Below are positions 1 through 8,623 of a stretch of DNA of 10,000 bases, piece after piece. The notes beneath the pieces were generated by a model that was given only the letters and a program-made list of their open reading frames with translations, was not told where the DNA came from and ran no database searches. The position numbers and the translations under genes are program-made. The stretch is taken from the NCBI RefSeq assembly GCF_042767895.1, contig NC_091578.1, positions 25,808,013 through 25,818,012 of the forward strand, given 5' to 3'. Within the stretch, counting starts at the first letter, position 1; the number at the start of each line of letters is the position of its first letter. This stretch comes from Penaeus vannamei (Eukaryota; Arthropoda; Malacostraca; Decapoda; Penaeidae).

Positions 1-195
1 CACCCAAAGAAAACAGATTTCCACGCCACAAACCCCCACTTCGAGGAGAGAAACACTTACGATCTTCACTGTGAGACGATTTTCCTTCCCGATGCCATTG
101 CAGGGTGACAGACCTCTCTTTCCTCTCTTTCTGTGGGTCCTTCTATACCCACAGGCGATTGTGGCCGGATGGTGACGAGGGCGAGGGGCTTAGAC
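1..195. other. Single-copy 5' flank of the minisatellite
   Basis: This stretch is not repetitive and is of mixed base composition, clearly richer in GC than the region right of the array. No coding gene can be supported. On the plus strand a frame opens after a TGA near 72 and runs into the array, but it has no ATG start and is ended by the repeat's own TAG. A pyrimidine-rich stretch at about 113-150 ends in CCACAG at 153, and TTGCAG ends at 103. Both resemble 3' splice acceptors, but neither is decisive. On the minus strand a frame stays open from about 189 to the window edge and contains a GTAAGT donor-like motif (separate entry). The sequence could be intron, UTR or intergenic. Confidence 0.5.
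51..63 (-). other. Possible 5' splice donor on the minus strand
   Basis: Read on the minus strand, this is ATC|GTAAGTG, with all six intronic bases matching the animal donor consensus GTRAGT. The exon side (ATC) is a weak match to MAG. The minus-strand sequence upstream of it (about 64-189) is free of stops in the frame ending exactly at the junction, for about 42 codons. The implied peptide is basic, has no recognisable domain and contains no ATG. The frame also stays open past the donor to the window edge, so it does not discriminate exon from intron. A chance match is quite possible. Confidence 0.18.
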
Positions 196-241
196 TTCCC
201 ATTCGAGGCGGTCGTTCCCCCTTATCCATTAGAGGTGGGGC

Positions 242-2500
242 GTTCCCCTCTCCATTACAGGTGGTCGTTCCCCTCTCCATTAGAGGTGGGGCGTTCCCCT
301 CTCCATTAGAGGTGGGGCGTTCCCCTCTCCATTAGAGGTGGTCGTTCCCCTCTCCATTAGAGGTGGGGCGTTCCCCTCTCCATTAGAGGTGGGGCGTTCC
401 CCTCTCCATTAGAGGTGGGGCGTTCCCCTCTCCATTAGAGGTGGGGCGTTCCCCTCTCCATTACAGGTGGTCGTTCCCCTCTCCATTAGAGGTGGGGCGT
501 TCCCCTCTCCATTAGAGGTGGGGCGTTCCCCTCTCCATTAGAGGTGGTCGTTCCCCTCTCCATTAGAGGTGGGGCGTTCCCCTCTCCATTAGAGGTGGGG
601 CGTTCCCCTCTCCATTAGAGGTGGGGCGTTCCCCTCTCCATTAGAGGTGGTCGTTCCTCTCTCCATTAGAGGTGGGGCGTTCCCCTCTCCATTAGAGGTG
701 GGGCGTTCCCCTCTCCATTAGAGGTGGGGCGTTCCCCTCTCCATTAGAGGTGGGTCGTTCCCCTCTCCATTAGAGGTGGGGCGTTACCCTCTCCATTAGA
801 GGTGGGGCGTTCCCCTCTCCATTAGAGGTGGGGCGTTCCCCTCTCCATTAGAGGTGGGGCGTTCCCCTCTCCATCAGAGGTGGTCGTTCCTCTCTCCATT
901 AGAGGTGGGGCGTTACCCTCTCCATTAGAGGTGGGGCGTTCCCCTCTCCATTAGAGGTGGGGCGTTCCCCTCTCCATTAGAGGTGGGGCGTTACCCTCTC
1001 CATTAGAGGTGGGTCGTTCCCCTCTCCATTAGAGGTGGTCGTTCCCCTCTCCATTAGAGGTGGGGCGTTCCCCTCTCCATTAGAGGTGGTCGTTCCTCTC
1101 TCCATTAGAGGTGGGGCGTTCCCCTCTCCATTAGAGGTGGGGCGTTCCCCTCTCCATTAGAGGTGGGGCGTTCCCCTCTCCATTAGAGGTGGGTCGTTCC
1201 CTTCTCCATTAGAGGTGGGTCGTTCCCCTCTCCATTAGAGGTGGGGCGTTCCCCTCTCCATTAGAGGTGGGGCGTTCCCCTCTCCATTAGAGGTGGGGCG
1301 TTCCCCTCTCCATTAGAGGTGGGGCGTTCCCCTCTCCATTAGAGGTGGGGCGTTCCCCTCTCCATTAGAGGTGGGGCGTTCCCCTCTCCATTAGAGGTGG
1401 GTCGTTCCCTTCTCCATTAGAGGTGGGTCGTTCCCCTCTCCATTAGAGGTGGGGCGTTCCCCTCTCCATTAGAGGTGGGGCGTTCCCCTCTCCATTAGAG
1501 GTGGGGCGTTCCCCTCTCCATTAGAGGTGGGGCGTTCCCCTCTCCATTAGAGGTGGGGCGTTACCCTCTCCATTAGAGGTGGGGCGTTCCCCTCTCCATT
1601 AGAGGTGGGGCGTTCCCCTCTCCATTAGAGGTGGTCGTTCCCCTCTCCATTAGAGGTGGGGCGTTACCCTCTCCATTAGAGGTGATCGTTCCCCTCTCCA
1701 TTAGATGTGGTCGTTCCTCTCTCCATTAGAGGTGGGGCGTTCCCCTCTCCATCAGAGGTGGTCGTTCCTCTCTCCATTAGAGGTGGGGCGTTACCCTCTC
1801 CATTAGAGGTGGGGCGTTCCCCTCTCCATTAGAGGTGGGGCGTTCCCCTCTCCATTAGAGGTGATCGTTCCCCTCTCCATTAGAGGTGATCGTTCCCCTC
1901 TCCATTAGAGGTGGGGCGTTTCCCTCTCCATTAGAGGTGGGGCGTTCCCCTCTCCATTAGAGGTGGGGCGTTCCCCTCTCCATTAGAGGTGGTCGTTCCC
2001 CTCTCCATTAGAGGTGATCGTTCCCCTCTCCATTAGAGGTGGTCGTTCCTCTCTCCATTAGAGGTGGGGCGTTCCCCTCTCCATTAGAGGTGGGGCGTTC
2101 CCCTCTCTATTAGAGGTGATCGTTCCCCTCTCCATTAGAGGTGATCGTTCCCCTCTCCATTAGAGGTGGGGCGTTCCCCTCTCCATTAGAGGTGGTCGTT
2201 CCCCTCTCCATTAGAGGTGGGGCGTTCCCCTCTCCATTAGAGGTGGTCGTTCCCCTCTCCATTACAGGTGATCGTTCCCCTCTCCATTAGAGGTGGTCGT
2301 TCCCCTCTCCATTAGAGGTGGGGCGTTCCCCTCTCCATTAGAGGTGGGTCGTTCCCCTCTCCATTAGAGGTGGTCGTTCCCCTCTCCATTAGAGGTCGTT
2401 CCCCTCTCCATTAGAGGTGGTCGTTCCCCTCTCCATTAGAGGTGGTCGTTCCCCTCTCCATTAGAGGTGGTCGTTCCCCTCTCCATTAGAGGTGGGGCGT
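242..2500. repeat. Minisatellite domain 1 (5' ancestral block)
   Basis: This section is mainly 26-bp TGGGGC units broken by an irregular series of variants, which serves as a barcode. An ATTACAGG unit lies at 461, CATCAGAGG at 871, GTTACCC at 912 and 990, CCCTTCTCC at 1201 and 1409, ATTAGATG near 1702, and GTTTCCC near 1918. The same variants recur in the same order from about 2494 onward, which shows that the block was copied. The spacing differs by whole units: one 25-bp unit, one 104-bp group and one 208-bp group. The end of the block is mostly 25-bp units and includes a shortened unit near 2391 (AGAGGTCGTT), where three bases of the linker are missing. The right border is approximate. Confidence 0.7.
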
Positions 2501-3116
2501 TCCCCTCTCCATTAGAGGTGGGGCGTTCCCCTCTCCATTAGAGGTGGGGCGTTCCCCTCTCCATTAGAGGTGGGGCGTTCCCCTCTCCATTAGAGGTGGG
2601 GCGTTCCCCTCTCCATTACAGGTGGTCGTTCCCCTCTCCATTAGAGGTGGGGCGTTCCCCTCTCCATTAGAGGTGGGGCGTTCCCCTCTCCATTAGAGGT
2701 GGTCGTTCCCCTCTCCATTAGAGGTGGGGCGTTCCCCTCTCCATTAGAGGTGGGGCGTTCCCCTCTCCATTAGAGGTGGGGCGTTCCCCTCTCCATTAGA
2801 GGTGGTCGTTCCTCTCTCCATTAGAGGTGGGGCGTTCCCCTCTCCATTAGAGGTGGTCGTTCCCCTCTCCATTAGAGGTGGGGCGTTCCCCTCTCCATTA
2901 GAGGTGGGGCGTTCCCCTCTCCATTAGAGGTGGGTCGTTCCCCTCTCCATTAGAGGTGGGGCGTTACCCTCTCCATTAGAGGTGGGGCGTTCCCCTCTCC
3001 ATTAGAGGTGGGGCGTTCCCCTCTCCATTAGAGGTGGGGCGTTCCCCTCTCCATCAGAGGTGGTCGTTCCTCTCTCCATTAGAGGTGGGGCGTTACCCTC
3101 TCCATTAGAGGTGGGG

Positions 3117-4246
3117 CGTTCCCCTCTCCATTAGAGGTGGGGCGTTCCCCTCTCCATTAGAGGTGGGTCGTTCCCCTCTCCATTAGAGGTGGGGCGTTAC
3201 CCTCTCCATTAGAGGTGGGGCGTTCCCCTCTCCATTAGAGGTGGGGCGTTCCCCTCTCCATTAGAGGTGGGGCGTTACCCTCTCCATTAGAGGTGGGTCG
3301 TTCCCCTCTCCATTAGAGGTGGTCGTTCCCCTCTCCATTAGAGGTGGGGCGTTCCCCTCTCCATTAGAGGTGGTCGTTCCTCTCTCCATTAGAGGTGGGG
3401 CGTTCCCCTCTCCATTAGAGGTGGGGCGTTCCCCTCTCCATTAGAGGTGGGGCGTTCCCCTCTCCATTAGAGGTGGGTCGTTCCCTTCTCCATTAGAGGT
3501 GGGTCGTTCCCCTCTCCATTAGAGGTGGGGCGTTCCCCTCTCCATTAGAGGTGGGGCGTTCCCCTCTCCATTAGAGGTGGGGCGTTCCCCTCTCCATTAG
3601 AGGTGGGGCGTTCCCCTCTCCATTAGAGGTGGGTCGTTCCCCTCTCCATTAGAGGTGGGGCGTTACCCTCTCCATTAGAGGTGGGGCGTTCCCCTCTCCA
3701 TTAGAGGTGGGGCGTTCCCCTCTCCATTAGAGGTGGTCGTTCCCCTCTCCATTAGAGGTGGGGCGTTCCCCTCTCCATTAGAGGTGATCGTTCCCCTCTC
3801 CATTAGATGTGATCGTTCCCCTCTCCATTAGAGGTGGGGCGTTCCCCTCTCCATTAGAGGTGGTCGTTCCCCTCTCCATTAGAGGTGGGGCGTTCCCCTC
3901 TCCATTAGAGGTGATCGTTCCCCTCTCCATTAGAGGTGATCGTTCCCCTCTCCATTAGAGGTGGGGCGTTTCCCTCTCCATTAGAGGTGGGGCGTTCCCC
4001 TCTCCATTAGAGGTGGGGCGTTCCCCTCTCCATTAGAGGTGGTCGTTCCCCTCTCCATTAGAGGTGATCGTTCCCCTCTCCATTAGAGGTGGTCGTTCCT
4101 CTCTCCATTAGAGGTGGGGCGTTCCCCTCTCCATTAGAGGTGGGGCGTTCCCCTCTCCATTAGAGGTGGTCGTTCCCCTCTCCATTAGAGGTGGTCGTTC
4201 CCCTCTCCATTAGAGGTGGGTCGTTCCCCTCTCCATTAGAGGTGGT
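3117..4246. repeat. Higher-order repeat, copy B (1,130-bp period)
   Basis: This is the first of two adjacent copies with a 1,130-bp period. Positions 3117-4168 are identical to 4247-5298 by line-by-line reading, 1,052 bp without a mismatch, including all the rare variant units. The left limit is set by G at 3116 against T at 4246. The right limit is set by G at 4169 against A at 5299. The last 78 bp of this copy (4169-4246) differ in linker types from the corresponding end of copy C. Copy B also matches domain 1: 892-1349 corresponds to 3176-3633 at an offset of 2,284. Such identity indicates a very recent duplication or an assembly effect. Confidence 0.88.
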
Positions 4247-5372
4247 CGTTCCCCTCTCCATTAGAGGTGGGGCGTTCCCCTCTCCATTAGAGGTGGGTCG
4301 TTCCCCTCTCCATTAGAGGTGGGGCGTTACCCTCTCCATTAGAGGTGGGGCGTTCCCCTCTCCATTAGAGGTGGGGCGTTCCCCTCTCCATTAGAGGTGG
4401 GGCGTTACCCTCTCCATTAGAGGTGGGTCGTTCCCCTCTCCATTAGAGGTGGTCGTTCCCCTCTCCATTAGAGGTGGGGCGTTCCCCTCTCCATTAGAGG
4501 TGGTCGTTCCTCTCTCCATTAGAGGTGGGGCGTTCCCCTCTCCATTAGAGGTGGGGCGTTCCCCTCTCCATTAGAGGTGGGGCGTTCCCCTCTCCATTAG
4601 AGGTGGGTCGTTCCCTTCTCCATTAGAGGTGGGTCGTTCCCCTCTCCATTAGAGGTGGGGCGTTCCCCTCTCCATTAGAGGTGGGGCGTTCCCCTCTCCA
4701 TTAGAGGTGGGGCGTTCCCCTCTCCATTAGAGGTGGGGCGTTCCCCTCTCCATTAGAGGTGGGTCGTTCCCCTCTCCATTAGAGGTGGGGCGTTACCCTC
4801 TCCATTAGAGGTGGGGCGTTCCCCTCTCCATTAGAGGTGGGGCGTTCCCCTCTCCATTAGAGGTGGTCGTTCCCCTCTCCATTAGAGGTGGGGCGTTCCC
4901 CTCTCCATTAGAGGTGATCGTTCCCCTCTCCATTAGATGTGATCGTTCCCCTCTCCATTAGAGGTGGGGCGTTCCCCTCTCCATTAGAGGTGGTCGTTCC
5001 CCTCTCCATTAGAGGTGGGGCGTTCCCCTCTCCATTAGAGGTGATCGTTCCCCTCTCCATTAGAGGTGATCGTTCCCCTCTCCATTAGAGGTGGGGCGTT
5101 TCCCTCTCCATTAGAGGTGGGGCGTTCCCCTCTCCATTAGAGGTGGGGCGTTCCCCTCTCCATTAGAGGTGGTCGTTCCCCTCTCCATTAGAGGTGATCG
5201 TTCCCCTCTCCATTAGAGGTGGTCGTTCCTCTCTCCATTAGAGGTGGGGCGTTCCCCTCTCCATTAGAGGTGGGGCGTTCCCCTCTCCATTAGAGGTGAT
5301 CGTTCCCCTCTCCATTAGAGGTGATCGTTCCCCTCTCCATTAGAGGTGGGGCGTTCCCCTCTCCATTAGAGG
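4247..5372. repeat. Higher-order repeat, copy C (1,130-bp period)
   Basis: This is the second, directly adjacent copy of the 1,130-bp block. Its first 1,052 bp are identical to copy B. Its final section instead follows domain 1: 4995-5372 matches 1815-2192 at an offset of 3,180 with one visible mismatch (T at 2108 against C at 5288). So the tail of C looks like the tail of domain 1, not of B. This is what unequal exchange or gene conversion between array segments would leave. The copy ends at a shortened unit (5365-5376, ATTAGAGGGGCG) that marks the border with domain 3. Confidence 0.85.
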
Positions 5373-5376
5373 GGCG

Positions 5377-7279
5377 TTCCCCTCTCCATTAGAGGTGGTC
5401 GTTCTCGTCTCCATTAGAGGTGGTCGTTCCCCTCTCCATTAGAGGTGGGGCGTTCCCCTCTCCATTAGAGGTGGTCGTTCCCCTCTCCATTAGAGGTGGT
5501 CGTTCCCCTCTCCATTAGAGGTGGGTCGTTCCCCTCTCCATTAGAGGTGGTCGTTCCCCTCTCCATTAGAGGTGGTCGTTCCCCTCTCCATTAGAGGTGG
5601 TCGTTCCCCTCTCCATTAGAGGTGGTCGTTCCCCTCTCCATTAGAGGTGGTCGTTCCCCTCTCCATTAGAGGTGGTCGTTCCCCTCTCCATTAGAGGTGG
5701 TCGTTCCCCTCTCCATTAGAGGTGGTCATTCCCCTCTCCATTAGAGGTGATCGTTCCCCTCTCCATTAGAGGTGGTCGTTCCCCTCTCCATTAGAGGTGG
5801 TCGTTCCCCTCTCCATTAGAGGTGGTCGTTCCCCTCTCCATTAGAGGTGGTCGTTCCCTCTCCATTAGAGATGGTCATTCCCCTCTCCATTAGAGGTGGT
5901 CGTTCCCCTCTCCATTAGAGGTGGTCGTTCCCCTCTCCATTAGAGGTGGTCGTTCCCCTCTCCATTAGAGGTGGGCCGTTCCCCTCTCCATTAGAGGTGG
6001 GGCGTTCCCCTCTCCATTAGAGGTGGTCGTTCCCCTCTCCATTAGAGGTGGGTCGTTCCCCTCTCCATTAGAGGTGGGGCGTTCCCCTCTCCATTAGAGG
6101 TGGTCGTTCCCCTCTCCATTAGAGGTGGTCGTTCCCCTCTCCATTTGAGGTGGGGCGTTCCCCTCTCCATTACAGGTGGCCGTTCCCCTCTCCATTAGAG
6201 GTGGTCGTTCCCCTCTCCATTACAGGTGGTCATTCCCCTCTCCATTAGAGATGGTCGTTCCCCTCTCCATTAGAGGTGGTCATTCCCCTCTCCATTAGAG
6301 GTGGTCGTTCCCCTCTCCATTAGAGATGGTCGTTCCCCTCTCCATTAGAGGTGGTCATTCCCCTCTCCATTAGAGGTGGTCGTTCCCCTTTCCATTAGAG
6401 ATGGTCGTTCCCCTCTCCATTAGAGGTGGTCGTTCCCCTCTCCATTACAGGTGGTCGTTCCCCTCTCCATTACAGGTGGTCGTTCCCCTCTCCATTACAG
6501 GTGGTCGTTCCCCATTCCATTAGAGGTGGTCGTTCCCCTCTCCATTAGAGGTGGTCGTTCCCCTCTCCATTAGAGGTGGTCGTTCCCCTCTCCATTAGAG
6601 GTGGTCGTTCCAATCTCCATTAGAGGTGGTCGTTCCCCTCTCCATTAGAGGTGGTCGTTCCCCTCTCCATTAGAGGTGGGGCATTCCCCTCTCCATTAGA
6701 GGTGAGGCGTTCCCCTCTCCATTAGAGGTGGTCGTTCCCCTCTCCATTAGAGGTGGGGCGTTCCCCTCTCCATTAGAGGTGGTCGTTCCCCTCTCCATTA
6801 GAGGTGGGGCGTTCCCCTCTCCATTAGAGGTGGTCATTCCCCTCTCCATTAGAGGTGGTCGTTCCCCTCTCCATTAGAGGTGGTCGTTCCCCTCTCCATT
6901 AGAGGTGGTCGTTCCCCTCTCCATTAGAGGTGGTCGTTCCCCTCTCCATTAGAGGTGGGGCGTTCCCCTCTCCATTAGAGGTGGTCGTTCCCCTCTCCAT
7001 TAGAGGTGGTCGTTCCCCTCTCCATTAGAGGTGGGGCGTTCCCCTCTCCATTAGAGGTGGGGCGTTCCCCTCTCCATTAGAGGTGGGGCGTTCCCCTCTC
7101 CATTAGAGGTGGTCGTTCCCCTCTCCATTACAGGTGGTCGTTCCCCTCTCCATTACAGGTGGTCGTTCCCCTCTCCATTAGAGGTGGTCGTTCCCCTCTC
7201 CATTAGAGGTGGTCGTTCCCCTCTCCATTAGAGGTGGTCATTCCCCTCTCCATTAGAGGTGGGGCATTCCCCTTTCCCC
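5377..7279. repeat. Minisatellite domain 3 (3' block, mostly 25-bp units)
   Basis: From here most units have the short TGGTC linker, and scattered point changes become more frequent. Examples are CGTCTCC near 5405, a 24-bp unit near 5854, ATTTGAGG near 6145, TGGCCG near 6177, CCCATTCC near 6511, CCAATCTCC near 6610 and TGAGGCG near 6704. The change CGTT to CATT occurs at nine places here (C at 5727, 5876, 6231, 6281, 6356, 6682, 6835, 7239 and 7265), and I found none upstream. The block also carries several ATTACAGG units (near 6166, 6221, 6446, 6471, 6496, 7129 and 7154). More divergent units near an array edge usually mean less frequent homogenisation. Confidence 0.75.
6240..6415. repeat. 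Short 75-bp (three-unit) higher-order repeat
   Basis: Within domain 3, the rare GAGATGG variant recurs at exact 75-bp spacing (ATGG at 6251, 6326 and 6401), which is three 25-bp units. CATT-bearing units lie between them at 6281 and 6356, also 75 bp apart. This is a small, local amplification of a three-unit block. It is distinct from the 1,130-bp duplication and probably independent of it. Confidence 0.75.
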
Positions 7280-8050
7280 TATAATAAACTATAAAAAATG
7301 GGAACTGCTTTTTATATTGCCTCGGTAGCCTTCAGGACCCACGATGTTCCCATATTCATTACTTTTATTGTCCTGTGTTTGTATATACATATATATTTAT
7401 ATTATAGTTATCGTTATGGTAAGCGTGTTCTTTATTCCCATATATGTATATTTACATTTTCTCTTCGTAATCTTGCCAGTTAGCGACATCCCTTTTTTCA
7501 TTCTATTGCACATTCCTTCAGAAAACACAAACGTGATAGGAACTCAGATTTAACCTTCACCCCCTCTGGGAGTTTTCCCCTTTTCCTACGAGAACATTCC
7601 AGACCTCAGGACCTTTTTTATTTTATTTTTTTTAATCCTTGTAATTTATTTTTATATCCTTTACACATCCCTGACTCATCACCTCATCCTTCTCTATGTT
7701 ATATGTTTCTGTTATTAACATTACTATTATCATCATTGTTCCTCGTGTCATTGTTATTCTTCTTGCTTTTGTTATTGTTTTTATTCAGTATTTCTTATGT
7801 TATATTACAAAGATAATACGTTTCTGAGAGTTTTTTTTCTTTTTTTTATAAAGATTTTGCCAAGACAATTGTGAAGCGAATATTCAGGGATAAAGATCGG
7901 GGATAAGTGATATCAATAAAATGTTTATTACAGCAGATTAATACTGAATAAACTATTACGAAAATTATTTTATAATGTTTGATATCGTTGTTAGTATAAT
8001 CTTTAACATTATGGTTATGTTTCTTTTTTTTATTAATTACTGTTATTACC
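7280..8050. other. AT-rich non-coding stretch right of the array
   Basis: I see no gene here. The stretch begins with a TATAAAAAA run at 7290-7298 and AATAAA at 7283, which in such AT-rich DNA are not evidence of a promoter or a poly(A) site. A TA-rich simple tract lies at 7382-7406. T-rich runs lie at 7615-7634, at 7831-7847 (two T8 runs split by one C), and at 8024-8031. A more balanced island at about 7545-7612 resembles nothing I recognise. Three short open frames here encode low-complexity hydrophobic or Asn/His/Lys-rich peptides, as expected by chance from this composition. Confidence 0.6.
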
Positions 8051-8232
8051 ATAATCATCACCAATTTTCAGTTATCAATAATCATTATCATTATTATTCT
8101 CATCTCCATCATGGCATCAGTTTCAGTAACAATAATTACGATTAACTTTCATCAACAATCATTAATCATCATTAATAATTAATATTATTACTACTACTTG
8201 TAATGATAATAATAATAATAATGATAATGAGG

Positions 8233-8268
8233 ATAATGATGATAATCATTCACAATAATCATCATTAT
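8233..8268. repeat. Inverted repeat in the triplet block, 11-bp arms
   Basis: The left arm ATAATGATGAT (8233-8243) is the exact reverse complement of ATCATCATTAT (8258-8268), with a 14-nt spacer. It could form a hairpin in single-stranded DNA or RNA. It probably arose from opposed triplet runs rather than as a dedicated element. Confidence 0.7.
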
Positions 8269-8600
8269 TAACATCATCTTCATCAATGTTAATCACCATC
8301 ATAATCATTATTAATAAACATCATCATCAATCATCATCAACCTTCATCATCAATCATTAATCCTTATCAATAATTGTCATTATCATCATTATCAATCATT
8401 ATCAATCATCATCATCATCAGTCATTAATGGCTCTACTGCTACTACTATTACTAATAATGATAATAATGATAATAATAATAGTCAACCACAATAATCAGT
8501 CATTATCATTATCATCATCGTCGTCATTATCATCATCATCATCATTATCAGTCATTAATAATAAATCAATCTTCAACATCAAAATCATCATTAATCATTA

Positions 8601-8623
8601 ATGATGATGATTATCATCATCAT
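8601..8623. repeat. Near-perfect palindrome, 11-bp arms with 1-nt centre
   Basis: ATGATGATGAT (8601-8611) and ATCATCATCAT (8613-8623) are exact reverse complements separated by one T. This sits where the triplet block switches from ATC to ATG and back on the plus strand, close to its right end. It can extrude as a cruciform or hairpin. Confidence 0.75.

Larger units (their letters stand above)
196..7279. repeat. Giant 25/26-bp minisatellite array, about 275-280 units
   Basis: Head-to-tail tandem repeat of about 7.1 kb with no interruption. Each unit begins with GTTCCCCTCTCC, continues with ATTAGAGG, and ends with a variable linker. The linker is TGGGGC or TGGGTC in 26-bp units and TGGTC or TGATC in 25-bp units. 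Recurrent marked variants include GTTCCTCTCTCC, GTTACCC, GTTTCCC, CCCTTCTCC, CATCAGAGG, ATTACAGG and ATTAGATG. The 5' edge (196-241) is degenerate, with a 28-bp unit at 214-241. The 3' edge breaks inside a unit (CCCCTTTCC) at about 7279 and passes abruptly into AT-rich DNA. The array cannot code for a long protein. Every unit carries TAG on the plus strand and TAA on the minus strand, and the 25/26-bp lengths rotate these stops through all frames. Unit count is estimated from length over period. Function, if any, is unknown. Confidence 0.97.

Noticed and set aside
105..335. 76-residue plus-strand open frame entering the repeat
   Set aside because: It begins at GTG, not ATG, runs into the minisatellite and is ended by the repeat's TAG. 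Its second half is only repeat translation (Arg-Gly-Gly and Phe-Pro-Ser-Pro-Leu motifs).
196..7279. CRISPR array
   Set aside because: Units abut directly with no unique spacers, and the context is eukaryotic.
196..7279. Coding tandem-repeat protein such as a mucin or silk
   Set aside because: Each unit contains a stop on both strands, and the 25/26-bp lengths rotate it through all frames, so no frame stays open beyond a few units.
196..7279. Telomeric repeat
   Set aside because: The monomer is 25-26 bp and unrelated to the arthropod TTAGG motif.
7290..7298. TATA-box-like TATAAAAAA just after the array
   Set aside because: No initiator at the proper distance and no credible downstream gene. 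The motif is expected in DNA this rich in A and T.
7299..7352. Inverted repeat TGGGAAC/GTTCCCA as transposon ends
   Set aside because: Only seven base pairs with 40 nt between, with no target duplication and no coding content.
7298..7553. Two overlapping plus-strand open frames with hydrophobic peptides
   Set aside because: They derive from a TA-rich simple tract, are 61 and 69 residues long, and overlap in different frames. There is no recognisable domain and composition alone explains them.
7846..8064. 72-residue minus-strand open frame
   Set aside because: Asn/Lys/Ile/His-rich translation of AT-rich and triplet DNA without any recognisable family.
8374..8601. 75-residue Ser/Leu/Ile/His-rich open frame
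   Set aside because: Direct translation of the ATC/ATT triplet block.
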